Origin: Ephydatia muelleri
Taxonomy: Eukaryota; Porifera; Demospongiae; Spongillida; Spongillidae
NCBI GenBank assembly: GCA_013339895.1
Contig: JABACO010000016.1
Coordinates: 1 to 64,000 of the forward strand
Direction of reading: 5' to 3'
DNA length: 64,000 bases
The translations under genes were made by a program, and so were the position numbers. Shown here one piece after another: positions 46,901 to 58,497 of this stretch (its first letter is position 1; every line of letters begins with the position of its first letter). Below the pieces are notes generated by a model. It did not search any database. It saw only the letters and a list, made by a program, of their open reading frames with translations, and was not told where the DNA came from.

Positions 46901-48565
46901 GTCAGACATTCTGTTGTTTGTTGCGACACAAAAAATTCCTAAACATGATAGAAATACACTTGGCTGCTAAAATCACTGCTAGGTGATGGCCGCAACAATA
47001 TATATCTGAGATGAATAATTTAATGCATAGATTATACAGTGCATACACAGGGGCATGCATATATTCAAGTGAACTATTAAATGGCAAAGAATATGGCTCA
47101 TTAATATGAATATATTTTAGAAGGCATTTAATCTTCATTTGTGCATAACAATAGTAAGTATATATGAGATATAGCAATGCAATATTTGTATTTGCATACA
47201 TGGACTAATATTTGACATTGTGCTGCATTTATTTTTTCGATCCCAAGCTACAAGTGATTGTACCTCTTGTTGTAATGTGTGACCACTGACAATTTCATGT
47301 GATGAATCATCTGCAAAAGTGCTTGTAGATGATCAACAGTACACACCATATACCTCTGACCTTCATTGTAAAATGGAGTAGCAATGTGATGTTCAGTACA
47401 AAGTTGGCATTTGTAAACCTCCATTCTATTACTTTCCTCTTCAGATACTCCAACACAACAGCCATGATACCATTCCCCACAGAAGTCACATCCGATCATG
47501 AACCTAGTTTAAGATTATCATATGAATTTCTTAATAAAGGCACTATAATTCAATTACTTTGCTGAATCAAAAGGTTTTCGGCATATGCAATACACCAGAA
47601 CTTGAGACTCATCCTTCACTGGGACAGATCTGCTTTCATTGTAGTTCAGCTTCATTGTAATGAACATGTAATAAACATTGCTATCATGCTACAAAATGTA
47701 TTATTTATAATAAAATAATACTAATATTATTATATACATGTACACATGTTATGAATCTAACCATGCATCCTCTGTACCATCGTGATACTGGTCAAATAAT
47801 TCAACCTCACACAATGTAATATTCTACTATGAATCAGACTTCATAACTGCTTACCGTGTCCTCCATCTCCCCCATCTCATCCTTCACCTCCTCACTAGTA
47901 ACCTCATCCTCCAACTTCTGACTGTCCTCCACCCCCTCACTAGTCATCATGTCCTCCACCCTCTCACTAGCCATCCTGTCCTCCATCTCCTCAGTAGCCA
48001 GTTCATCCGCTACCTGCTCATTACACACCACAAGCTCATTAGACATCACATGCTCCACCTGCTCATTAGCCATCTCATTCTCATTCTGCCTGTCTACACC
48101 AGCCACCATATACTCCTGACGTATAAGAGATTCTTCATAATCTCCACTTTCTGCAACACTATGATGCTGCAAGTCATCTAGAATAAATGCAGGTAACTAT
48201 GCTGTACCAGTCATTTGCTTCATAATTACCGACAGATGTACGCACATTGCCTCTGTTGGTCTGCCAACATTTGTACACCGCTAAAACATACTTAGAACAT
48301 GGCTTGTTGCAGTTTGACAAAGCTGAAGCAATTAAAAACCAGTACCCCGTGGGGGCACTTCTTGATGCATCAGGAGGAGGCCAGCCCCTCTCCCTAAGAA
48401 TAGCAGCAAGTCTTTCTATATCAATGTTGTATTTCTTTTTTCCCTGCAACATACACACTTCAATATTCATAAAGAATATACAAACTAGTAAACATACCAT
48501 GACTTCAAAGACAGATTGTATTGCAAGCGGATTTATTTTATCCCTTATATATTCGAAAAGAACAT
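40981..48565 (-). CDS. Multi-exon gene: PHD finger, DDE-type core and Ulp1 protease
   Basis: Read by eye on the minus strand, with GT-AG borders: about 48565-48498, 48443-48230, 48177-47855 (acidic, EDRMASERVED-type repeats), 47688-47558 and 47503-47361 (PHD), 47310-47264, 46938-45701 and 45641-45220 (transposase-like core), 45165-45110, 45047-44868, 44814-44678, 44576-44538. Phases agree across all of these joins. Further short exons follow to an acidic last exon with a stop at 40981. Late exons include the Ulp1 block (42308-42222, about 42130-42096, about 42040, 41929-41723) and a helix-like LMDAFRLQMVYEL near 41560. Introns are 43-123 bp in the part checked. The first exon and several exons between 44.4 and 42.3 kb are uncertain. 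The protein may bind modified histone tails, act on DNA and remove SUMO or a similar tag. It could be an intact transposon gene or a domesticated one. Confidence 0.7.
41723..42308 (-). other. Ulp1-type (C48) cysteine protease domain
   Basis: Consecutive exons give WFDPTFIPLLKAKGYS, then FPVHKPQHWSLL with the catalytic His at 42108-42110. Next comes RCIDSLHQS with the Asp at 42006-42008, and finally QRNPTDCGVFVC with the Gln upstream of the catalytic Cys at 41741-41743. The order H-D-Q-C and the motifs HWSL, DS and DCGVF are those of SUMO proteases. All four key residues are present, so the domain may be active. Ulp1-type proteases are known passengers of several eukaryotic DNA transposons. 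Confidence 0.82.
44868..46938 (-). other. DDE-type transposase-like core
   Basis: Exons 46938-45701, 45641-45220, 45165-45110 and 45047-44868 join in phase. Candidate catalytic residues are Asp in SPIFCDATGTI (46120-46122), Asp in LQVIIDRSIVLL (45883-45885) and Glu in TSGTVEAWNYI (45015-45017). A cysteine/histidine motif, HACLSHVMNSAKKECKKW, lies between the second Asp and the Glu. Such an insert is common in transposases of MULE/KDZ-like design. The family is recognised only as an uncharacterised invertebrate protein type. Confidence 0.6.
47361..47688 (-). other. PHD finger split by an intron
   Basis: Two exons read VLVYCICRKPFDSAK and, after a 54-bp intron, FMIGCDFCGEWYHGCCVGV, ending with YKCQLC. 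The C-x-C...C-x2-C...H-x2-C...C-x2-C ligands are complete. The tyrosine before the first Cys, the Met after Phe and the Trp before YHG match the aromatic cage layout of BPTF-type PHD fingers that read histone H3 trimethyl-lysine 4. Binding is inferred from these residues. Confidence 0.85.
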
Positions 48566-48789
48566 ATTAGATTAACCTCATTCAAAATAGAACAATTTGT
48601 GCCACTCAACTAAATGTGATAAACATGGGAGTCCATTATAGAGTACAAAGGAATCCATGCACAAGAATGAATGCAATCACCAATAAAAATTAGTCAACTT
48701 TGAGGTCAGTCATAAGGATTGTTATCAGCAAACAGGATATATCCTCCAGATCCAAGTTGAAAAAGGATGACAAAGCTTTTGGTGTGCAC
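48566..48789. other. Spacer between the PHD/DDE/Ulp1 gene and satellite B
   Basis: No supported feature. The 5' end of the minus-strand gene could extend into it. Confidence 0.4.
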
Positions 48790-51700
48790 GTGTGCGCATT
48801 AGCTTAGTGGACTGGAATAAGGAGACAGAGACTGGTGAGGCTATATAGAAGCACTCACATACGGTCACATGATGTCACTGCACTCACATTACCCCATGTC
48901 CTCTAGTTTTGATGACAAAATTTGACAAAGCCATGGTGTGTGGGTGTGTGTACACAAGTGGAATGGACTGGCATAGGGAGGGGTGGACTGGTGAGGCTAT
49001 AGTATAGAAGCACTCAGATAAGGTTCCTTTATGTCACTGCACTCACTTCATTACCCCATGTCCTCTAGTTTTGATGACTAAATTTGACAAAGCCATGGTG
49101 TGTGGGTGTGTGTACACAAGTGGAATGGACTGGCATAGGGAGGGGTGGACTGGTGAGGCTATAGTATAGAAGCACTCAGATAAGGTTCCTTGAAGTCACT
49201 GCACTCACAACATTACCCCATGTCCTCTAGTTTTGATGGCAAAATTTGACAAAGCCATGGTGTGTGGGTGTGTGTACACAAGTGGAATGGACTGGCATAA
49301 GGAGGGGTGGACTGGTGAGGCTATAGTATAGAAGCACTCAGATAAGGTTCCTTGATGTCACTGCACTCACAGCATTACCCCATGTCCTCTAGTTTTGATG
49401 ACTAAATTTGACAAAGCCATGGTGTGTGGGTGTGTGTACACAAGTGGAATGGACTGGCATAGGGAGGGGTGGACTGGTGAGGCTATAATATAGAAGCACT
49501 CAGATAAGGTCACTTGATGTCACTGCACTCACAACATTACCCCATGTCCTCTAGTTTTGATGACAAAATTTGACAAAGCCATGGTGTGTGGGTGTGTGTA
49601 TACAAGTGGAATGGACTGGCATAGGGAGGGGTGGACTGGTGAGGCTATAGTATAGAAGCACTCAGATAAGGTTCCTTTATGTCACTGCACTCACAGCATT
49701 ACCCCATGTCCTCTAGTTTTGATGACTAAATTTGACAAAGCCATGGTGTGTGGGTGTGTGTACACAAGTGGAATGGACTGGCATAGGGAGGGGTGGACTG
49801 GTGAGGCTATAGTATAGAAACATTCAGATAAGGTTCCTTGATGTCACTGCACTCACAGCATTACCCCATGTCCTCTAGTTTTGATGACAAAATGTGACAA
49901 AGCCATGGTGTGTGGGTGTGTGTACACAAGTGGAATGGACTGGCATAGGGAGGGGTGGACTGGTGAGGCTATAGTATAGAAGCACTCAGATAAGGTTCCT
50001 TGATGTCACTGCACTCACTCCATTACCCCATGTCCTCTAGTTTTGATGACCAAATTTGACAAAGCCATAGTGTGTGTGTGTGTGTGTACACAAGCAAAAT
50101 GGACTGGCATAGGGAGGGGTGGACTGGTGAGGCTATAGTATAGAAGCACTCAGATAAGGTTCCTTGATGTCACTGCACTCACAGCATTACCCCATGTCCT
50201 CTAGTTTTGATGACTAAATTTGACAAAGCCATGGTGTGTGGGTGTGTGTACACAAGTGGAATGGACTGGCATAGGGAGGGGTGGACTGGTGAGGCTATAG
50301 TATAGAAGCACTCAGATAAGGTTCCTTGATGTCACTGCACTCACAGCATTACCCCATGTCCTCTAGTTTTGATGACAAAATTTGACAAAGCCATGGTGTG
50401 TGGGTGTGTGTACACAAGTGGAATGGACTGGCATAGGGAGGGGTGGACTGGTGAGGCTATAGTATAGAAGCACTCAGACAAGGTTCCTTGATGTCACTGC
50501 ACTCACTTCATTACCCCATGTCCTCTAGTTTTGATGACAAAATTTGACAAAGCCATGGTGTGTGGGTGTGTGTACACAAGTGGAATGGACTGGCATAGGG
50601 AGGGGTGGACTGGTGAGGCTATAGTATAGAAGCACTCAGATAAGGTTCCTTGATGTCACTGCACTCACAGCATTACCCCATGTCCTCTAGTTTTGATGAC
50701 AAAATTTGACAAAGCCATGGTGTGTGGGTGTGTGTACACAAGTGGAATGGACTGGCATAGGGAGGGGTGGACTGGTGAGGCTATAGTATAGAAGCACTCA
50801 GATAAGGTTCCTTGATGTCACTGCACTCACAGCATTACCCCATGTCCTCTAGTTTTGATGGCAAAATTTGACAAAGCCATGGTGTGTGGGTGTGTGTACA
50901 CAAGTGGAATGGACTGGCATAAGGAGGGGTGGACTGGTGAGGCTATAGTATAGAAGCACTCAGATAAGGTTCCTTGATGTCACTGCACTCACTCCATTAC
51001 CCCATGTCCTCTAGTTTTGATGACAAAATTTGACAAAGCCATGGTGTGTGGGTGTGTGTACACAAGTGGAATGGACTGTCATTGGGAGGGGTGGACTGGT
51101 GAGGCTATAGTATAGAAGCACTCAGACAAGGTTCCTTGATGTCACTGCACTCACTTCATTACCCCATGTCCTCTAGTTTTGATGACAAAATTTGACAAAG
51201 CTATGGTGTGTGTGTGTGGGTGTGTGTACACAAGTGGAATGGACTGGCATAGGGAGGGGTGGACTGGTGAGGCTATAGTATACATGCACTCAGATAAGGT
51301 TCCTTGATGTCTCTGCACTCACAGCATTACCCCATGTCCTCTAGTTTTGATGACTAAATTTGACAAAGCCATGGTGTGTGGGTGTGTGTACACAAGTGGA
51401 ATGGACTGGCATAGGGAGGGGTGGACTGGTGAGGCTATAGTATAGAAGCACTCAGATAAGGTCACTTGATGTCACTGCACTCACAACATTACCCCATGTC
51501 CTCTAGTTTTGATGACAAAATTTGACAAAGCCATGGTGTGTGGGTGTGTGTACACAAGTGGAATGGACTGGCATAGGGAGGGGTGGACTGGTGAGGCTAT
51601 AGTATAGAAGCACTCAGATAAGGTTCCTTTATGTCACTGCACTCACTTCATTACCCCATGTCCTCTAGTTTTGATGACTAAATTTGACAAAGCCATGGTG

Positions 51701-54085
51701 TGTGGGTGTGTGTACACAAGTGGAATGGACTGGCATAGGGAGGGGTGGACTGGTGAGGCTATAGTATAGAAGCACTCAGATAAGGTCACTTGATGTCACT
51801 GCACTCACAACATTACCCCATGTCCTCTAGTTTTGATGGCAAAATTTGACAAAGCCATGGTGTGTGGGTGTGTGTACACAAGTGGAATGGACTGGCATAA
51901 GGAGGGGTGGACTGGTGAGGCTATAGTATAGAAGCACTCAGATAAGGTTCCTTGATGTCACTGCACTCACAGCATTACCCCATGTCCTCTAGTTTTGGTG
52001 ACAAAATTTGACAAAGCCATGGCGTGTGGGTGTGTGTACACATATGGAATGGACTGGCATAGGGAGGGGTGGACTGGTGAGGCTATAGTATAGAAGCACT
52101 CAGATAAGGTTCCTTGATGTCACTGCACTCACAGCATTACCCCATGTCCTCTAGTTTTGATGACTAATTTTGACAAAGCCATGGTGTGTGGGTGTGTGTA
52201 CACAAGTGGAATGGACTGGCATAGGGAGGGGTGGACTGGTGAGGCTATAGTATAGAAGCACTCAGATAAGGTTCCTTGATGTCACTGCACTCACAGCATT
52301 ACCCCATGTCCTCTAGTTTTGATGACAAAATTTGACAAAGCCATGGTGTGTGGGTGTGTGTACACAAGTGGAATGGACTGGCATAGGGAGGGGTGGACTG
52401 GTGAGGCTATAGTATAGAAGCACTCAGACAAGGTTCCTTGATGTCACTGCACTCACTTCATTACCCCATGTCCTCTAGTTTTGATGACAAAATTTGACAA
52501 AGCTATGGTGTGTGTGTGGGTGTGTGTACACAAGTGGAATGGACTGGCATAGGGAGGGGTGGACTGGTGAGGCTATAGTATAGAAGCACTCAGATAAGGT
52601 TCCTTGATGTCACTGCACTCACAGCATTACCCCATGTCCTCTAGTTTTGATGACTAAATTTGACAAAGCCATGGTGTGTGGGTGTGTGTACACAAGTGGA
52701 ATGGACTGGCATAGGGAGGGGTGGACTGGTGAGGCTATAGTATAGAAGCACTCAGATAAGGTTCCTTGATGTCTCTGCACTCACAGCATTACCCCATGTC
52801 CTCTAGTTTTGATGACAATATTTGACAAAGCCGTGATGTGTGGGTGTGTGTACACAAGTGGAATGGACTGGCATAGGGAGGGGTGGACTGGTGAGGCTAT
52901 AGTATAGAAGCACTCAGATAAGGTCACTTGATGTCACTGCACTCACAACATTACCCCATGTCCTCTAGTTTTGATGACAATATTTGACAAAGCCGTGATG
53001 TGTGGGTGTGTGTACACAAGTGGAATGGACTGGCATAGGGAGGGGTGGACTGGTGAGGCTATAGTATAGAAGCACTCAGATAAGGTCACTTGATGTCACT
53101 GCACTCACAACATTACCCCATGTCCTCTAGTTTTGATGGCAAAATTTGACAAAGCCATGGTGTGTGGGTGTGTGTACACAAGTGGAATGGACTGGCATAG
53201 GGAGGGGTGGACTGGTGAGGCTATAGTATAGAAGCACTCAGATAAGGTTCCTTGATGTCACTGCACTCACTTCATTACCCCATGTCCTCTAGTTTTGATG
53301 GCAAAATTTGACAAAGCCATGGTGTGTGGGTGTGTGTACACAAGTGGAATGGACTGGCATAGGGAGGGGTGGACTGGTGAGGCTATAGTATAGAAGCACT
53401 CAGATAAGGTCACTTGATGTCACTGCACTCACAACATTACCCCATGTCCTCTAGTTTTGATGACTAAATTTGACAAAGCCATGGTGTGTGGGTGTGTGTA
53501 CACAAGTGGAATGGACTGGCATAGGGAGGGGTGGACTGGTGAGTCTATAGTATAGAAGCACTCAGATAAGGTTCCTTTATGTCACTGCACTCACTTCATT
53601 ACCCCATGTCCTCTAGTTTTGATGGCAAAATTTGACAAAGCCATGGTGTGTGGGTGTGTGTACACAAGTGGAATGGACTGGCATAGGGAGGGGTGGACTG
53701 GTGAGGCTATAGTATAGAAGCACTCAGATAAGGTCACTTGATGTCACTGCACTCACAACATTACCCCATGTCCTCTAGTTTTGATGACAAAATTTGACAA
53801 AGCCATGGTGTGTGGGTGTGTGTACACAAGTGGAATGGACTGGCATAGGGAGGGGTGGACTGGTGAGGCTATAGTATAGAAGCACTCAGATAAGGTTCCT
53901 TTATGTCACTGCACTCACTTCATTACCCCATGTCCTCTAGTTTTGATGACAAAATTTGACAAAGCCATGGTATGTGGGTGTGTGTACACAGGTTGAATGG
54001 ACTGGCTTAGGGAGGGGTGGACTGGTGAGGCTATAGTATAGAAACATTCAGATAATGTCAATTGATGTCTCTGCACTCACTATAG
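48790..54085. repeat. Tandem satellite B, 162-bp monomer
   Basis: About 32 head-to-tail copies with starts of gaatggactggcatagggag at 48961, 49123, 49285 and so on every 162 bp. The unit contains ctatagtatagaagcactca, attaccccatgtcctctagt and a (TG)n-rich tgtgtgggtgtgtgtacac tract. Sequence is highly uniform. Variants are confined to a few positions: gttcct/gtcact, cttcatt/cagcatt/caacatt, and gacaaaa/gactaaa/ggcaaaa. First and last units are the most diverged (48790-48960, and 53996 to the end). Some units are 4-6 bp longer through TG expansion (49932, 51070, 52372). No coding frame. Confidence 0.97.
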
Positions 54086-54567
54086 GTCACGATGCGATGC
54101 CGTTCATGTAATGTATTAAATATGCATGCATTGGGTAAGCGTGTGACACAAATTTCAATGAATGCGCGCGCCGTTGCAGGTGTTAATGAAGTTAATTGTT
54201 TAGGAATGTTAGGCTGTGGAATGTGGGGCCAACTTCTAATCGGTATTTTTGACGGCTACGGCGTTCCATAAATATGATCAAGGTAACTTTCTACCAGGTT
54301 CTCATGCCCATAGGCTTCTTCCCCTGGGTTCCTGGGGCACTTTTGGTCATGAGAGTACCTAGTTCTTTTGAATATTTTTTTAAATTAACAAACGCCCGTG
54401 ACAGTAAATTAGGGCGTTCAGTTCTGGCTGCGTTGGAAGTAAGGAACTTAACTGCACGCAAACTTGGTATGTTCTTAGTTTGGGACTATATAGGAGCGCA
54501 TGTTTTTGGTTCGATACTAAGCCGTTTGAAGTTTATGGTCTGTCAAACGCGGAGTAGTCCTTGGTCT
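54086..54567. other. Spacer with a repeat fragment
   Basis: 54240-54275 (atttttgacggctacggcgttccat and flanks) matches the left end of the dispersed repeat at 28551 in inverted orientation. A 101-codon plus-strand frame (54274-54579) has no recognisable domain. Confidence 0.5.
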
Positions 54568-54863
54568 ACAAGTAAATAAAAACATTCTCTAACGAGAAAG
54601 TTGTTGGTATATAGGATTGACCAATGGTGGTGTAAAAAGCACGGAAACAAGAGTGATAGAAATTTGACTGGAAAATTGAAATAGGCCTATATATAGCCCA
54701 TTACTCAGGCATGTACTGTTACAACGTTAGTGTGCTAAATATAGGCCTATTTCAATTTTCCAGTCAAATTTCTATCACTCTTGTTTCCGTGCTTTTTACA
54801 CCACCATTGGTCAATCCTATATACCAACAACTTTTTCGTTAGAGAATGTTTTTATTTACTTGT
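54568..54863. repeat. 296-bp palindrome, ~126-bp arms
   Basis: The left arm 54568-54693 is the reverse complement of 54738-54863 with about one mismatch, and the loop is about 44 bp. Arms begin acaagtaaataaaaac and reach gaaataggcctatat at the apex. The structure suits a MITE or foldback element, or the source of a long hairpin RNA. Confidence 0.95.
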
Positions 54864-54984
54864 TTCATTAGTTTTTTCCTCTGGCGTCTTTATAAGTGGT
54901 CACAAATTGATTTTAATTTTCAAAGGGAGGGAGGGAGGTTTAACATTTTAATAATAGAAATTATATGTATAGGAGTTCTAAATG

Positions 54985-55340
54985 TTATTTACTGTTCGGC
55001 CTTGTCCTCTATGTCTCCCCCAGCCTCTTCTATGGCCGCGGCGGCCTGGTTCTGGCCATGGGAGCCATGTGGGTGGTGGTGGCAGTGGCCAGGGGAGCAG
55101 CAGGCGAAGTGGTGGTGGGGGCACTGGTGTCAATACTGCTTGTGCCGGTGGTGGGGCTGGTGCAGGTAGCAATGCTCCTGCCTCTGCTGGTGGCGGCAGC
55201 TCTGCTGCTACTGCTGGTGGCGGTGGGGGCAGCTCTGCTGCTACTGCTGGTGGCGGTGGGGGCAGCTCTGCTGCTGCTGCTGCTGCTGCTGGTGGGGGCA
55301 CTGCTACTGCTGGTGTAGGCAGGGCAGTGCTGCTGCTGAT
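54985..55340. repeat. GC-rich Ala/Pro-coding low-complexity tract
   Basis: CTG/CAG and GGT-type trinucleotide and short tandem repeats give high GC in an AT-rich region. Every frame is open and of low complexity (for example PPPPPAVAAEL repeats on the minus strand), so open frames here carry no weight. A related tract lies at 55640-55760 inside the broken exon copy. Confidence 0.85.
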
Positions 55341-55588
55341 TGTAGTCAAAACATTGTGTCAAAAGCTTTTTTTACATCAGATAAGGAAGCCTTTTTGTGC
55401 ATCAGATTAAGGATGACACCCCAATATTCAATAGACAGGTCACAAAGGACAGTTGAGTCACCATGCATGCTTTACATGTGAAGTGAATGGTTTTGTGCAG
55501 ATCCCTTACATGCGTACTGTACACATGTTGCATGCACATCTTCCTATAGCTTTTTAATGCTAGTGCAATACAACATGCCATCACATAC

Positions 55589-56178
55589 CTTTGGGTGGTA
55601 GTGGTAGTGGTAGTTCGGTGACCCCTGCGATACCGCTTCCTCTCGGGTAGCTCTGCTGCTGCTGGCGGTGGGGGCAGCTCTCTGCTGCTGGTGGTGGGGG
55701 TGGGGGCAGCGCTGCTGCTACTGCTGGTGGCGGACGATAGGGGGGGCAGCACTGCATCTAGCGGCCATGGGGGCAGAGAGCCAGCAGTATGATACCCATA
55801 CCTAACTAAAATATCATTTTCTTCTAATTTCAATGCATTAACTTCCTGGATAGTGTTTAGCAATGACCCTGCTTTTGCTCTTAGTACACTCAGTGCTTTA
55901 GAAACCAATGTATCTGCACCAATCTTACTTACTGCTGCACAGGCAGATCTTGTAACAACCTTTTGAGCTAGCAATGGATGAGACTTTTAAAAGGCAACAT
56001 TTACTTCACTTAGAAGCTCACTATCCCTAAGAATAGCGTTTTCGAGACCACCATTATACTCCATTAGTGCATGAGATTTGGGTTCATACAAGGAGTAGCT
56101 ATATGGGAGGATATAGTTGCAGTAATTTTCAGTGGCAAATGCAATTAAATTCATACACAGTTGCAGGCGGGCTGCCAT
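55589..56178 (-). pseudogene. Broken tandem copy of the repeat-protein exon
   Basis: It repeats the exon at 56391-57721 in shortened form. It has YILPYSYSLYEPKSHALMEY and AILRDSELLSEVN, then an in-frame TAA at about 55984 where the other copy reads a coding codon, then HPLLAQKVVTRSACAA and YHTAG. After that the central domain and most of the Arg/Lys repeats are missing, replaced by a Ser/Pro/Ala low-complexity stretch. It rejoins the other copy at RKRYRRGHRTTTTT and ends at the same GT donor (CAAAG|GTATGT at 55588). The stop codon and missing domain indicate decay. Confidence 0.75.
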
Positions 56179-56390
56179 TGTACATCAGATAAGGAAGCCC
56201 TTTTGTACATCAGATTAAGGATGACACCCCAATATTAGGTCACAAAGGACAATATACAACAGTTGGGTCACCATGACATGTGAAGTGAATGGTTTTGTGC
56301 AGATCCCTTACATGCGTACTGTACACATGTTGCATGCACATCTTTCTATAGCTTTTTAATGCTAGTGCAATACAACATGCCATGACATAC

Positions 56391-57721
56391 CTTTGGGTGG
56401 TAGTGGTAGTTCGGTGACCCATGCGAAACCGCTTCCTCTCGGCAGCACGTTTAGCCAATCGGACAGCGGGGTCATTCCAATACCGATTCCTTTCAGATGC
56501 CTTAATGGCATCTGAATTGTCCTCGTATTTCTGCCTTTTAGCAGCGCGGTTCTCCTCGACGTCCTCTTGATATCGCTGCCTTTTAGCAGATTGCTTCGAT
56601 TCAATATCTGCGTTGTAGCTGTCGCGTACAGAGGCCTTCTTTTTTTCGGGATCGGCCTTGTAGCTGTCGCGTACAGAGGCCTTCTTCTTTTCGGGATGAT
56701 GTAGCTCAGCTATAAGGTCAGCATGCGTAACTTTCAAGTCTCTCTCAATGCAGCCTAGACCAGATGATGAATGGTCTTCACTAACTACGGCATGCTCAAC
56801 TCCATCCTCACTAAAAAAATCTGACAAATTGTCCTTCATGCCCATAAATGGTATAAGCTCTTCAATATTCCCACTAGCGAGTGCTGAATCAATAGCCAAA
56901 ATGGTCATGTGACATTTGCGAGCTTTGTAAAGTAGCCTAGTGAAAGTCCGTAATGCAGGAAAGTGAGGCATAGCTGCCCTAATAATTCGCAATGGACTAG
57001 AGCATTCTGGAAGCTCACAATAAATAGGATGCCCAAGCTGATCAATAAACCCAGAATGTGATTTCAAAGTGACATCATAATGAACATGACCACACCCTGA
57101 ATCAAGAGCATCGAGCCCAGCTCTGAGGTCTTCAATGGACTTTTGGAACAATGAATTTGTTTTTATCACTATTGCTGCTTCTTCACTAGTGAGCTTGCGA
57201 CACTCATTTGTACATTTCCATTTCAAAGGGCGCATGGTAACCTTATCCCTGTCCTTTATCTCCTCTGCCACTACACACCTACCATTGAGGTCTACTGGAA
57301 TGGCTCCATGCTGTTTTGTGTGAGTGTATGAATTATCAAAGAAGTAAGGCTCAGCCCCAGCAGTATGAAACCTATGCCCGACTAAAATATCACTCTCTTG
57401 CAACTTCTTTGCATTAACCTTACGGATAGTTTTTAGCAGTGACCCTGCCTGTGATCTTCGTACACTTATTGCTTTAGCAAGTAATGCATCTGCACTAATC
57501 TTACTTCCTGCTGCACGGGCAGATCTTGTAACAACCTTTTGAGCTAGCAATGGATGGCTATTGCAAAAAGCATTGTTTACTTCACTGAGAAGCTCACTAT
57601 CCCTAAGAATTGCTTTTTCAAGACTCACTCCATACTCTGCTAGTGTGCGAGAGTTGGGCTCAAACAGGGAGTAACTATATGGGAGAAGATAGGGTTGCAG
57701 TACTTTTATTTTACCACACAT
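56391..57721 (-). CDS. Repeat-protein exon with Arg/Lys-rich helical repeats
   Basis: About 444 codons from Met 57721 to a likely splice donor (CAAAG|GTATGT at 56390). The N-terminal half is folded-looking: AILRDSELLSEVN, QKVVTRSARAA, SDILVGHRFHTAGAEPYFF, then PLKWKCTNECRKLTSEE and a Cys/His set GCGHVHYDV...GHPIYCELPECSSPLRIIRAA that could bind zinc. The C-terminal quarter holds charged repeats (KKASVRDSYKADPE, AKRQRYQEDVEENR, ERNRYWNDPAVRLAKRAA). From memory such proteins are abundant in sponge genomes, sometimes N-terminal to transposon helicases; this is unverified. Downstream exons were not found. A truncated copy lies directly downstream (55589-56178). Confidence 0.6.
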
Positions 57722-58497
57722 TATGCCTTATACATGCATCAAAACATTTCACCAATTGCGCATTACATGAATTATTTCATTTTCATACAACTCAATTTTG
57801 GGTAACACTTCTGTACACACGTGTAGTGGACCTTTAAAACAAGGTGACATGTACAAAGATTGACCTAACCCTTTACATGTACATGGGGGAACTTTTACTT
57901 GTGGGAAGCCTTACTGTACATCTGATAACAATTAAACACAGCTGCAGCAAAGGGTGGATGCGCATGACAGACTTGTACTATAAACACGTGTCACGGGTGT
58001 TTCAATCCATTGAAAAGGTGGACATTCAGACCTACGCCCCGAAATTTTGAAATGACGTTTACCTCACCTAGCAACGGTTGTAATGATTTGTACCCGTTGG
58101 AATTCGCTGTACAGTTACTGAATGGAACACGTGGTGACCTTTTAGACGAGGTATTGTTGAAGATGAACCTGTGCTCTACTGAACAAGGTGTGTTTGGGCA
58201 TCAAAGATGGTTTCGGTCTTGAGAAGCGTCGTTCAAAAGCGGCCTACTTACGCGGAGGTACGTTTACAAAACTAGTTACTGTCCAACGTAGGCACTTCCA
58301 GTTGAGAAACGACTTTTACAAGGGTATTGTACGTAGATCGAGCTTTCGTTTTATGTTACTCTTTTTCTGAGACGCGATTTATGTGCTTAAAAAGTAACGT
58401 GCAAATATTGTCAAGTGCGTGCGGTCGGGTGTAGGGAACTTTGAACTGAGTTTAGTGTGCTGAATGTATGAAGGGAGTGTAGGTGAGTATAAATCCA
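57722..58497. other. Spacer with a repeat shared with 62.4 kb
   Basis: 57855-57930 (tttacatgtaca... and gggaagccttactgtacatctgata in two adjoining blocks) recurs at 62410-62470. It seems to be the flank of the repeat-protein exon copies. No gene was recognised. Confidence 0.5.

Noticed and set aside
54965..55362. Ala/Pro- or Ser-rich proteins in four frames
   Set aside because: Trinucleotide and short tandem repeats leave all frames open; no start, splice or domain evidence separates them.
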